From NCBI GenBank assembly GCA_964525555.1, contig CAZGHN010000004.1:1-64000 (forward strand): a stretch of 64,000 nucleotides of DNA, given 5' to 3'. Position 1 is the stretch's first letter. Each line of letters starts with the position of its first letter. Both the position numbers and the translations under genes were made by a program. Origin of the DNA: JAFGHJ01 sp964525555 (GTDB taxonomy: Bacteria; Hydrothermota; UBA3072). Below, one piece after another: positions 42,710-50,592 of this stretch. Below the pieces are notes generated by a model. It was not told where the DNA came from. It did not search any database and worked only from the letters and a program-made list of their open reading frames with translations.

Positions 42710-43192
42710 ATGGAGATAAAATTAATTGATATAGAAACTCCGGAAAATGCAAATGTAATAATTGGACAGAGTCACTTTATAAAAACCGTAGAAGATATAC
42801 ATGAAGCTCTTGTTGTTTCCTTGCCTATGATTAAGTTCGGGCTTGCTTTCTGTGAAGCCTCTGGAGCGCGACTTATACGTCATAGTGGTACAGATGAGGA
42901 TTTGGAATCTCTTGCTGTTAAAAATGCCGAGAAGATTGGCGCCGGGCACTCATTTGTCCTGATTTTAGGAAATGCCTTTCCTATAAATATTATGAAATCC
43001 CTAAGAGCTGTTGATGAAGTCTTATATCTCTTTGCGGCAACAGCAAATCCTCTTAAGGTTCTGGTTGCCGAAGATGGAGAACAAAGAGGTATAATTGGGG
43101 TCCTTGATGGAGAAAAACCTCTTGGCGTAGAAAATGATAATGATATAGCGGAAAGAAAAGACTTGCTTAGAAAAATAGGTTATAAATTCTAA
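42710..43192 (+). CDS. adenosine-specific kinase-like protein (DUF355 type)
   Basis: A 160-residue protein matching the family described as adenosine-specific kinase in archaea (PAE0151-like). Signatures are VIIGQSHFIKTVEDIHEAL, KFGLAFCEASG, IGAGHSFVLIL, FAATANPLKVLVAE and RGIIGVLDGEKPLGVE. It is small and distinct from ribokinase-type adenosine kinases, and its physiological role is poorly known. The start is ATG at 42710 after GGAGG; an upstream in-frame start lies in less supported sequence. A dUTPase-like gene follows after 28 nt, suggesting nucleotide housekeeping. Confidence 0.8.
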   Translation: MEIKLIDIETPENANVIIGQSHFIKTVEDIHEALVVSLPMIKFGLAFCEASGARLIRHSGTDEDLESLAVKNAEKIGAGHSFVLILGNAFPINIMKSLRAVDEVLYLFAATANPLKVLVAEDGEQRGIIGVLDGEKPLGVENDNDIAERKDLLRKIGYKF

Positions 43193-43220
43193 CTTGTGAG
43201 TAGTCGAAAAAGAGGATTTC

Positions 43221-43682
43221 ATGAAAAAAGAAACAGGTGTTGATATTTTAGGTTTTATTAGAGACATTATTTATGAAAAAAAACAAGTCGAAGATTTTGG
43301 GGTTTATCTTACGATTAATAAAGTCTTTCGATTTACCGGTAAAGGAGAAATTGATTTTGGGGGTAGCGAATATAAAGAGAGCGAAATAGAGGAAATAAAA
43401 CCCGTTAAGCGAGCGCCCGGGGATGAATATGGTTGGTGGGAACTTTCAGAAGGAGAATATTTAATTGAATTCAACGAAAAATTGCAGGATATTCTTCCTG
43501 AGAAAGTAGTAGTAATATTGCAACCCGCAAGAAGATTAACCAGAAACGGAGCTTTTCATCCTACGAGAATGATAGAAAAAAGTGAGGTAATAAGGGCAAC
43601 TCTTTTTATCGGTAAAAACGGAATAAGTATGAAAGAAAATGCAAGAATAAGTAAACTTGTGTTCTTGAGAGAGGATAATTGA
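43221..43682 (+). CDS. dUTPase/dCTP deaminase-like protein
   Basis: A 153-residue beta-rich protein with the general layout of the trimeric dUTPase/dCTP deaminase fold: DFGVYLTINKVFRF, the loop GEYLIEFNEKLQDILPEK, and RRLTRNGAFHPTRMIEKSEVIRATLFI. It resembles archaeal-type dUTPase-related proteins. I cannot identify every catalytic residue, so activity is uncertain. It lies between a nucleoside-kinase-like and an ArsC-like gene; its stop overlaps the TTG start of the latter. Confidence 0.55.
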   Translation: MKKETGVDILGFIRDIIYEKKQVEDFGVYLTINKVFRFTGKGEIDFGGSEYKESEIEEIKPVKRAPGDEYGWWELSEGEYLIEFNEKLQDILPEKVVVILQPARRLTRNGAFHPTRMIEKSEVIRATLFIGKNGISMKENARISKLVFLREDN

Positions 43683-44095
43683 TAAAAAAAAGAGTATTGT
43701 TTCTTTGCACGCACAATTCGGCTCGTTCACAAATGGCGGAAGGGCTGCTTCGTAGTCTATACGGTGATAAGTATGAAGTTTTTAGTGCCGGAACCGAGCC
43801 TTCTGGTGTTAATCCGAATTCGATAGAAGTGATGAGGGAGATAGGAATTGACATATCTAAGCATTACTCCAAAAATGTTAAAGATTTTGTCGATGAAGAA
43901 TTTGATTATGTTATTACAGTTTGCAGTGGCGCCAGAGATGCATGTCCGTTTTTTCCCGGAGGAAAACAACAACTACATAAAGGTTTTGAAGACCCCTCTT
44001 CCTTTTCGGGTAGCAGTGAAGAGATTCTTGATAAATTCAGAGAAGTTAGAGATCAATTAAAAGAATGGATTGAGGAATTCTTTAATACTGAATAA
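43679..44095 (+). CDS. arsenate reductase / low-molecular-weight tyrosine phosphatase-like
   Basis: A 138-residue protein of the LMW-PTP/ArsC (thioredoxin-coupled) fold. The P-loop is VLFLCTHNSARSQMAEG (C-x5-R), with further cysteines in TVCSGARDACPFFPGG positioned like the Cys pair of thioredoxin-type arsenate reductase. The DPSSFSG segment supplies the catalytic Asp. It starts with TTG at 43679 after GAGAGGA. No arsenite exporter or arsR regulator is nearby, so a phosphatase role is possible. Confidence 0.8.
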   Translation: MIKKRVLFLCTHNSARSQMAEGLLRSLYGDKYEVFSAGTEPSGVNPNSIEVMREIGIDISKHYSKNVKDFVDEEFDYVITVCSGARDACPFFPGGKQQLHKGFEDPSSFSGSSEEILDKFREVRDQLKEWIEEFFNTE

Positions 44096-44116
44096 TCCTT
44101 TTAATTTGGAGAACAA

Positions 44117-44737
44117 ATGCCGAAAAATAAAGCTTTTATTATAATAGATGTTCAGAATGATTTTTGTCCCGGAGGTTCGCTGGCTGTTCCCGAAGGTGAT
44201 AAAGTTGTTCCGGTAATAAACAGTTTAATAGGTAAGTTTGAGAAGGTAGTTGCCACGCAGGATTGGCACCCCAAAAAACATATGTCTTTTGCCATCAATC
44301 ATCCGGGCAAAAAAATTTATGATGTTATCGAATATAACGGAATAAAACAGGTCCTTTGGCCGGAGCACTGTGTTTCGGGAACTAAAGGTGCGGAGTTTCA
44401 CCCAAATCTTAATGTTAAGAATTTGGATTTGGTTTTAAGGAAAGGGAGTAACCCGGATATAGATTCTTATTCGGCTTTCAGGGAAAATGACAAAAAAACC
44501 TTAACCGGACTTGAAGGATACTTAAAAAATTTGCATATAGATCAAACTTACCTCTGTGGTTTGGCGCTTGACTATTGCGTTTTTTTCTCTGCAATGGACT
44601 CAAAAGAGCTTGGATTTGAAACGTATGTTATTCTTGACGGTACAAAAGGAATTGATTCACCCGTCGGAAATATTGATAGGGTTTTGACTTTAATGGAAGA
44701 AAGGGGAATTAATATAATTGAATCTAAAGATTTATAG
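44117..44737 (+). CDS. pncA: nicotinamidase
   Basis: A 206-residue isochorismatase-fold enzyme that hydrolyses nicotinamide to nicotinate. IIDVQNDFCPGGSLAVPEGD gives the catalytic Asp, TQDWHPKKHMSFA the metal-site Asp and His residues, LRKGSNPDIDSYSAF the catalytic Lys region and LCGLALDYCVFFSA the nucleophilic Cys. It would feed nicotinate salvage to NAD, ending in NadE at 12041. The flavodiiron gene follows after 8 nt with a strong ribosome-binding site. Confidence 0.88.
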   Translation: MPKNKAFIIIDVQNDFCPGGSLAVPEGDKVVPVINSLIGKFEKVVATQDWHPKKHMSFAINHPGKKIYDVIEYNGIKQVLWPEHCVSGTKGAEFHPNLNVKNLDLVLRKGSNPDIDSYSAFRENDKKTLTGLEGYLKNLHIDQTYLCGLALDYCVFFSAMDSKELGFETYVILDGTKGIDSPVGNIDRVLTLMEERGINIIESKDL

Positions 44738-44745
44738 GAGGCAGG

Positions 44746-45948
44746 ATGTTACCAGTTGAAATAAGGTCGGGTATTTACTGGATAGGTGTCGATGATCGGA
44801 CGACCGATTTGTTCGAAGGTCTATGGCCTATAGGTGCAGAAGGTGTTTCATATAATACTTATCTGATTAACGATAAGAAAAAAGCGATAATAGATTTGAC
44901 AAAATCTCTTAAAGCGGACGAATTCTTCGATAATATAAATAAGATTGTAGATATATCTGAAATAGATTATATTGTGATGAATCACTTGGAGCCCGATCAT
45001 TCGGGAGTAATTCGGACCTTTAGAAAACTTTCTCCGGAAGCAGTAATATTAGGTTCGGAAAGAACAAAAAAAATGCTTGAGGGATTTTACGGGATAAAAG
45101 ACAAGGTAGAAGTTGTAAAAGATGGCGATGAGATTTCTCTTGGTGATAAGACGCTTAAGTTTTTCTCTACCCCTATGGTTCACTGGCCTGAGACGATTAT
45201 GACTTATGAGGTTTCAAATAAGATTCTTTTCTCCTGTGATGCTTTTGGAAGTTATGGGGCTCTTGGAGGAAGTATTTTTGACGATGAATGCGAAAATTTG
45301 GATTTTTACATAAATGAAGCTATTCGCTATTACGTTAATATTGTAGCTAAATTCAGTAAAATGGTTCTGAGGGCAATAGATAAATTAAAAGATATTCCTG
45401 TAGAGGTAATTGCTCCTTCTCATGGAAGAGTATGGAGAGAAAGTCCGGGTACGATAGTAGAACTGTATAGTAAACTTGCCAGGCTTGCGACTGAGCCGAC
45501 AGAACCCGGAGTGACTTTGATTTACGGTTCGATGTACGGAAATACAGAAAGTATGATGAATGCGGTAGCACAAGGTATTTCGAAAGTTAGAGTTCCTCTT
45601 AAGATATTTGATGTTGCGAGAACTCATGTTAGTTACATATTGCCGTCTTTGTGGACAAAAAGCGGGGTAATGATTGGTGCCCCGACATATGAGGCAGGGC
45701 TTTTCCCGTCTATGGGGAGTGTTCTTAGGATGGCAAAACTTAAGAGCGTAAAGAATAAAAAATTTGCGATGTTCGGAAGCTACGGTTGGAGTGGAGGAGC
45801 TTTGAAAGAAATCAAAGAAATCGTCGAACCGATAAATTGGCAATTGACGGATTCTCTGGAATTCATAGGAATGCCAACAAACGGCGAATTGGCGAAAGGT
45901 GAAGAATTCGGCAGAAAATTCGGAGAATTGATTAAATCTGGTCGTTAA
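44746..45948 (+). CDS. flavodiiron protein (oxygen/nitric oxide reductase)
   Basis: A 400-residue flavodiiron protein. The N-terminal metallo-beta-lactamase-like domain has all diiron ligands: HLEPDHSG (H-x-E-x-D), VHWPET (His), SCDAFGS (Asp) and PSHGRVWR (His). The C-terminal flavodoxin domain (about 255-400) starts with TLIYGSMYGNTESM for FMN. It reduces O2 to water or NO to N2O and protects anaerobes. No rubredoxin gene is adjacent. The ribosome-binding site AGGAGG is strong. A dispersed decameric module follows its end. Confidence 0.93.
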   Translation: MLPVEIRSGIYWIGVDDRTTDLFEGLWPIGAEGVSYNTYLINDKKKAIIDLTKSLKADEFFDNINKIVDISEIDYIVMNHLEPDHSGVIRTFRKLSPEAVILGSERTKKMLEGFYGIKDKVEVVKDGDEISLGDKTLKFFSTPMVHWPETIMTYEVSNKILFSCDAFGSYGALGGSIFDDECENLDFYINEAIRYYVNIVAKFSKMVLRAIDKLKDIPVEVIAPSHGRVWRESPGTIVELYSKLARLATEPTEPGVTLIYGSMYGNTESMMNAVAQGISKVRVPLKIFDVARTHVSYILPSLWTKSGVMIGAPTYEAGLFPSMGSVLRMAKLKSVKNKKFAMFGSYGWSGGALKEIKEIVEPINWQLTDSLEFIGMPTNGELAKGEEFGRKFGELIKSGR

Positions 45949-45992
45949 AAAAACGATTTGTGGTTTGGATTAGTTAGGTAGGATTGAAAAAA

Positions 45993-46024
45993 ATCAGTGT
46001 ATATCTGTGTGAATCCGTGGCTAT
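45993..46024 (+). repeat. 10-bp periodic module (ATCNGTGTNN)
   Basis: ATCAGTGTAT, ATCTGTGTGA, ATCCGTGGCTA; same strand and form as 3678-3712 and 34527-34560. Confidence 0.65.
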
Positions 46025-46054
46025 TTATTTAGTGCTGTGTCTTGGTTGGGTGGC

Positions 46055-46082
46055 TTGACAAAGGCGGCACACTTATTATATT
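46055..46082 (+). promoter_or_regulatory. promoter for tRNA-Gly/tRNA-Cys
   Basis: TTGACA (46055-46060), 16-nt spacer, TATATT (46077-46082). The tRNA-Gly 5' end is 8 nt downstream. Confidence 0.75.
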
Positions 46083-46090
46083 AAAGCCAT

Positions 46091-46162
46091 GCGGGAATAG
46101 CTCAGTGGGAGAGCGTCACCTTGCCAAGGTGAAAGTCGCGGGTTCAAATCCCGTTTCCCGCT
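46091..46162 (+). tRNA. tRNA-Gly (anticodon GCC)
   Basis: Cloverleaf with acceptor GCGGGAA/TTCCCGC, D arm with AGCTCAGTGGGAGAGC, anticodon stem and loop CACCTTGCCAAGGTG (GCC at 46123-46125) and T arm GGGTTCAAATCCC. The discriminator is U and the 3' CCA is not encoded. Confidence 0.96.
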
Positions 46163-46173
46163 TTTTTAAAATC

Positions 46174-46245
46174 GGCGGCATAGCCAAGTGGAAAGGCAAC
46201 GGTCTGCAAAACCGTTATCCCCCGGTTCGAATCCGGGTGCCGCCT
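46174..46245 (+). tRNA. tRNA-Cys (anticodon GCA)
   Basis: Acceptor GGCGGCA/TGCCGCC, D arm AGCCAAGTGGAAAGGC, anticodon loop CTGCAAA (GCA at 46206-46208), T arm CCGGTTCGAATCCGG. The U discriminator is a Cys identity element. CCA is not encoded. It is 11 nt after tRNA-Gly and co-transcribed with it. Confidence 0.96.
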
Positions 46246-46272
46246 TAGAAATTAAAACTTATTGGAGGTTTA

Positions 46273-46524
46273 GTGCCGAATATAAAATCAGCAAAGAAAA
46301 GGGTTAGGATAGCAGAAGAGAACAGGCAAAGAAACAAAGGCATCAAAACAAGGATTAAAAACATAACAAGAAAGTTAAAAGAAGAAAAAGACCCTAAAAA
46401 AGCAGAAGAGCTTCTTAAGACGGCTTATTCAACTGTTGATAAAGCGGTCAAAAAAGGAGTTCTTCATAAAAATACAGCAGCAAGAAAAAAAGCTCAATAT
46501 AATCGTTTGGTTAAGGAGAAGTAG
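46273..46524 (+). CDS. rpsT: 30S ribosomal protein S20
   Basis: An 83-residue, Lys/Arg-rich, helical protein that binds 16S rRNA early in 30S assembly. PNIKSAKKRVRIAEENRQRNK at the N-terminus (here after a GTG start) and TAYSTVDKAVKKGVLHKNTAARKKA near the end are typical. GGAGG precedes the GTG at 46273. It lies 27 nt after tRNA-Cys and may share its transcript. The 3' end overlaps the convergent comF gene by 14 nt. Confidence 0.96.
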   Translation: MPNIKSAKKRVRIAEENRQRNKGIKTRIKNITRKLKEEKDPKKAEELLKTAYSTVDKAVKKGVLHKNTAARKKAQYNRLVKEK

Positions 46525-47236
46525 CCAATACAAGGCCAAAGACTTTTTGGAAGCCTGCTTCTTTTAGTCTTTTGGAGCATTCGTTTAGAGTACTTCCTGT
46601 TGTCAGCACATCATCTATAATTATAATACCTTTTTCGGGATTACCCTTGAATTCTTTCAAGTTTTTATCTCTGATTTCGTAGGCGTCTTTTACGTTATCG
46701 AATCTTTTTTCATAAGGTAAAGTCGTTTGTGAAGGTATGTTTGATTTTTTATATAAAAGATCAATGCTTTTTAATGAGGAAATTTTAGAAAGTTCTAAGG
46801 CGAGTAGTTTACTATGATTGTATCCTCTTTCACGTATTTCCGCTCTTTGCATAGGGACCCATGTGAGATAATTTATGTTTTTAATATTTGCACGGGAATT
46901 GTAATTCGAATAAATAACCCGTGCAAGTCTCTGGGAAAGAGAAGGTCTGTTTTGATATTTAAAAACTTTTATTATATCAGATAAAGGAGGAGTATAGCTG
47001 CCGCAGCTAATTACAGAATCGAAGTATGGACGTTTTTTCTTACATTTGCCACATACGGTGCCGGATTTTAATGGTTTACTGCATATCTTACATTTTTTCC
47101 TGGAAATAAAATGGATTTTATCAAAACAGCGGTTGCAGACTACCTGTGCTTTTCTTAGCTCGTTTTTACAAATTAAACAAAAAGGTGGAAATACAAATCT
47201 TTCTAAATCAAATATAAATCTAAACAACGGAATCAT
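46511..47236 (-). CDS. comF: ComF-family phosphoribosyltransferase
   Basis: A 241-residue protein. An N-terminal zinc-finger region with four Cys pairs (CLICKNEL, CNRCF, CKICSKPL, CGKCKKK) precedes a type I phosphoribosyltransferase domain with RERGYNHSKLLA and the PRPP loop IIIIDDVLTTGSTL. ComF proteins act with competence DNA uptake, and the true substrate is unsettled. It is the last gene of the minus-strand operon, overlapping rodA by 17 nt. Confidence 0.9.
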   Translation of the reverse strand: MIPLFRFIFDLERFVFPPFCLICKNELRKAQVVCNRCFDKIHFISRKKCKICSKPLKSGTVCGKCKKKRPYFDSVISCGSYTPPLSDIIKVFKYQNRPSLSQRLARVIYSNYNSRANIKNINYLTWVPMQRAEIRERGYNHSKLLALELSKISSLKSIDLLYKKSNIPSQTTLPYEKRFDNVKDAYEIRDKNLKEFKGNPEKGIIIIDDVLTTGSTLNECSKRLKEAGFQKVFGLVLATSP

Positions 47237-48419
47237 TTTTGATAGATATTATAATGGCTATCGAGATTGTGGAGATTAAAAGAGAAGTTCCTCCATAGCT
47301 TATAAAAGGAAGTGGTAATCCTACAACGGGAAGAAGCCCTACGGTCATGGCAATATTAACTGTAATTTGAGAAAGAAAATAGAAAAAAATTCCATATGCA
47401 AGAAATTTCCCGAAAGATCTTTGTGCGTGTTGTGCAATATATAAAATCCTTAATAGTAATAAAGTAAAAAGAGTAATAATGAAAATGGTTCCAAGAAATC
47501 CAAATTCTTCGGCTAAAACAGCAAAAATAAAATCTGTTCTTGTTTGAGGTAAGAACCCCAGGTTTTTTATTGTACCATTAAGATATCCTTTACCTATTAT
47601 TCCTCCTGAACCGATCGATATTTTAGACTGGAGTAACTGCCAGCCTGACCCAGTTGGATCCAATGAGGGATTCAAAAAATTCAAGAGCCTATCCCTTTGG
47701 TACGGTTTTAGCAAAGTGTCTATGATTGGTGTCGAAGCCCCTGTAGCCAAATTTAGAAGAAAAACACCTATGGCAGATCGTAGATCTAGATCAGATATTA
47801 TTATTGTTACAACTAGCATTATCATAAATAAAATCCAGGAAATAAGATTGAATCCGCATAAGAAAGAGAGCAAAGGTGATATGAAAAGTATATACCTTGG
47901 AATGCTTATATTGAGAGTGCTTATCATGCCCAGGAAGATGAATACGAAGATTGCTGAAGTTCCGATATCGGGTTCTATAAAAACAAGTAGTGTAGGTATA
48001 GCGGCAATCAATATGGGTGTTCTTAAATCTGTCATATATATTTCTTTATTTTCCAGCTTCGATAGCAATTTTGCCATAAATATTATAAAGAAAATTTTTG
48101 CTATTTCAGAAGGCTGAAATTGAATAGAGCCAATTCTAATCCATCTTCCATCGGTTCCGTGTAAGAAAATTACGATTATTAGAAGAATTATTCCTATTAC
48201 ATATAAAATAGGTGCGGTGTCCTTCATACCATTAAGAGGATAAGAAAGCATTAAGAAGCCGCAGAAGAGAGATATACCTATCCAAATTAGATGATTCTTG
48301 AAAAAAGTCTGATCTCCAGGGTAGTTTGCAGTATATTGCAGGAAAATTCCTGCTACTAATAGTATAGCAAGAAGTATAACAAGATTTTTATCTAATTTTA
48401 TTCTTTTATCCATTCCCAT
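47220..48419 (-). CDS. rodA: rod-shape SEDS peptidoglycan polymerase RodA
   Basis: A 399-residue protein with about ten transmembrane helices, the SEDS glycosyltransferase of the elongasome. Signatures are GTDGRWIRIGSIQFQPSEIAK, EPDIGTS, the catalytic-region GSGWQLLQSKISIGSGG and the terminal LPVVGLPLPFISYGGTSLL. The form resembles RodA more than FtsW. It begins inside the end of recJ (22-nt overlap). No mreBCD or PBP2 gene is nearby, which is unusual for rodA. Confidence 0.92.
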   Translation of the reverse strand: MGMDKRIKLDKNLVILLAILLVAGIFLQYTANYPGDQTFFKNHLIWIGISLFCGFLMLSYPLNGMKDTAPILYVIGIILLIIVIFLHGTDGRWIRIGSIQFQPSEIAKIFFIIFMAKLLSKLENKEIYMTDLRTPILIAAIPTLLVFIEPDIGTSAIFVFIFLGMISTLNISIPRYILFISPLLSFLCGFNLISWILFMIMLVVTIIISDLDLRSAIGVFLLNLATGASTPIIDTLLKPYQRDRLLNFLNPSLDPTGSGWQLLQSKISIGSGGIIGKGYLNGTIKNLGFLPQTRTDFIFAVLAEEFGFLGTIFIITLFTLLLLRILYIAQHAQRSFGKFLAYGIFFYFLSQITVNIAMTVGLLPVVGLPLPFISYGGTSLLISTISIAIIISIKNDSVV

Positions 48420-49912
48420 TTTTTTAGAATTATTTTTTGATTTTTGATTTCTATGTAAGCATTTACTTTTTTGGATGGTGGAGGCATTTCTTTAACTTCA
48501 TCGAGCAGCAATTTTGATTTTCCGTTGGAAAGAAAATATTTTTTTTCATTTTTTTCATAATTCAAATTACTAATCAAAAAAACAGGTGGAGGATTTCCGT
48601 AACCAAAAGGTTCTGTCATTTTTATTAAATTTTTAAAATCTTGTGTTATTTCATTTAATCTTAGTTTTGAGTCGTAAGGTTTTTTTGATTTGTGTTTTTT
48701 TAAGAGGATTTCCGATCTTTCAATAAATTTTTCTAAATTTTCTTTTTTTAATGTGAATCCACATGCGCATTTGTGTCCGCCGTAATCGATTAATAGGTCT
48801 TTTATTTTTTCAAGGACAAAGAGAAGGTCAAAGCCCTTAGGGCTTCTACCCTCTCCGCGGATTTTAGATCCTAATGAATAAATTATGAAAACTGGGAAAT
48901 TAGTATAATCTTTTGCTCTGTTAGCTACGCTATTTGCAATTTTGTAATCGAGTTTATTTTTAAATATTGCCAGATGTCCGTTGTCAAGTTCTTTTCTTAT
49001 GGATGAGAATGCTGTTCTGGCATGTTTGTTCCATTCAGAGTGTTTGATTTTTAGCATTTCGTAGATACTATTTGCCTTATCAATAGATCTGCTTGAGAAA
49101 AACTCCCATGTTAGATGGTCTTTTCCCGAAACGAGCGGAGTTAGTGCTTTTAAGATATTGCTTTTTTGGGATAGTAAATTAAATGAAGGTTTAGTAGATT
49201 TTTTTAAACATTTTAGACCCTCGGTATATATTATTCTATTTTCATCTAGAAGAGGAACTTTGTCAACGACAGTTCCTATCAATGCATATGCAGGTATTTC
49301 AGGTATTTCCTTTACCCACTCCGTGGAAGGTTTGCCCAGACAATCGGATAATATGTAATCCGCAATTTTAAAGGCAACGCCTGCACCGGAAAGATATTTG
49401 TATCCGAAAGAATTAAGTTTTGGATTCAGAATTAAAGACCGGGGTAGTTTATTTTTTAATTCATGGTGATCTGTTATTATAATGTCCATATTTTTTTTCT
49501 TTAGATATTCTACCTCATTGTAACTGCCGGTCCCCGAGTCCACAGTTATAATTAAATTTACTTTTTTCTTATATGCTTTATCGATTCCTTCTTTTGAGAG
49601 ACCGTAACCTTCTTTTTGTCTATCAGGTATATAATGTTGAACTTCAATCTTGAAAAGTTTTCTGAACAATGATTCCATTATCAAAGTAGAGGTTATGCCA
49701 TCTACATCTGCATCTCCCCATATAAGAATTTTTTTTCCTTTTTTTATTGCGTCGTATATTTTTTTTGCTCCTGATTTGAGAACCTCATCGGATGGACGTA
49801 AATTTTCTAAAGTAGGGGTAAGAAATCTATCAAGCGTTTTCTGGTTTGTTACCTCTCTTTTCTTTAAAAAATTTTTCGTGTTTTTTGGTAAATTTTTATA
49901 TTTAATATTCAT
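48398..49912 (-). CDS. recJ: RecJ-like single-stranded DNA exonuclease (DHH phosphoesterase)
   Basis: A 504-residue DHH/DHHA1 nuclease that degrades single-stranded DNA from 5' ends in recombination and mismatch repair. The catalytic motifs are GDADVDGITST, TVDSGTG, ITDHHELKN and, in the C-terminal domain, GGHKCACGFTLK. It is somewhat shorter than common RecJ (about 560-580 residues), mainly in the C-terminal oligonucleotide-binding part. It overlaps scpA by 4 nt. Lys-rich composition and AT-rich codons match the neighbours. Confidence 0.9.
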   Translation of the reverse strand: MNIKYKNLPKNTKNFLKKREVTNQKTLDRFLTPTLENLRPSDEVLKSGAKKIYDAIKKGKKILIWGDADVDGITSTLIMESLFRKLFKIEVQHYIPDRQKEGYGLSKEGIDKAYKKKVNLIITVDSGTGSYNEVEYLKKKNMDIIITDHHELKNKLPRSLILNPKLNSFGYKYLSGAGVAFKIADYILSDCLGKPSTEWVKEIPEIPAYALIGTVVDKVPLLDENRIIYTEGLKCLKKSTKPSFNLLSQKSNILKALTPLVSGKDHLTWEFFSSRSIDKANSIYEMLKIKHSEWNKHARTAFSSIRKELDNGHLAIFKNKLDYKIANSVANRAKDYTNFPVFIIYSLGSKIRGEGRSPKGFDLLFVLEKIKDLLIDYGGHKCACGFTLKKENLEKFIERSEILLKKHKSKKPYDSKLRLNEITQDFKNLIKMTEPFGYGNPPPVFLISNLNYEKNEKKYFLSNGKSKLLLDEVKEMPPPSKKVNAYIEIKNQKIILKKWEWIKE

Positions 49913-50592
49913 TTTTTTTCTACAAATATCTCATCAAAAGGTTTTTTTTGGAAGACTTTTGCCCTTCCTCTTCTTACTATTTCTAAGAGAGCGAAAAAAA
50001 GTCCTATTTTTTCTTTGCTGTCAGCAGTGGAAGTTATTTTTGAAAATACAAATTTTCCGAGCTTTTTAAGATTTTCCATTAAATTATCAATCAAGTGGTC
50101 GATATGAAACAAAATCGTTGTTGGGGGATTAAAAGGATCTTTCTTTTTTATCTCTTCGAGAAAAAGTTTTAATCCATCGATAGGAATAGGAATTTCTTTT
50201 TCGATATCTCTATTCGGTCGCTGGAACATTCTATTTGTGAGATTTAGTTTTTCTCCGAGGTAGATTCCTATTCCTTTGTATTTTTTGTATTTAGTTAGCA
50301 TTTCGATAAGTGATTCTTTTGTTTCAAAGTCTTCTACGTTTTCTTCAGATTGTTCCTCTTGAGATATCCCTTTAGCCTTTATAGCGAGAAGAGTAGCGGC
50401 ATACCTTATAAATTCCCCTGCTCCGTCAAAATCGATTTCTTCCAGGTCTTTTACAAATAACAGATATTCTCTTGTTATTCGAGAAAGAGATATATCTCTT
50501 ATGGCTACTTCTTGTTTTCTGACAAGATACAATAAAAGATCGAGTGGTCCTTCAAATTCTTCGCAAGATACAAGATGTCCTTCTGAAATCAT
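49909..50592 (-). CDS. scpA: segregation and condensation protein A
   Basis: A 227-residue kleisin subunit of the SMC condensin complex for chromosome segregation. The N-terminal FEGPLDLLLYLVRKQEVAIRDI and IRYAATLLAIKAK are diagnostic, and a C-terminal winged-helix-like region follows a variable middle. ScpB, usually next to it, is absent here. It overlaps both neighbours by 4 nt within the exbB-comF operon. Confidence 0.92.
   Translation of the reverse strand: MISEGHLVSCEEFEGPLDLLLYLVRKQEVAIRDISLSRITREYLLFVKDLEEIDFDGAGEFIRYAATLLAIKAKGISQEEQSEENVEDFETKESLIEMLTKYKKYKGIGIYLGEKLNLTNRMFQRPNRDIEKEIPIPIDGLKLFLEEIKKKDPFNPPTTILFHIDHLIDNLMENLKKLGKFVFSKITSTADSKEKIGLFFALLEIVRRGRAKVFQKKPFDEIFVEKK

Noticed and set aside
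42714..43267. Several long open frames on the strand opposite to clear genes in this and other regions
   Set aside because: They lie wholly within well-identified genes, lack ribosome-binding sites and show no family features.
43679..44095. Arsenic-resistance operon
   Set aside because: Only an ArsC/LMW-phosphatase-like gene is present; no arsR, arsB or acr3 nearby.
46162..46170. T run after tRNA-Gly as a terminator
   Set aside because: No hairpin other than the tRNA acceptor precedes it, and tRNA-Cys follows 11 nt later, apparently in the same transcript.
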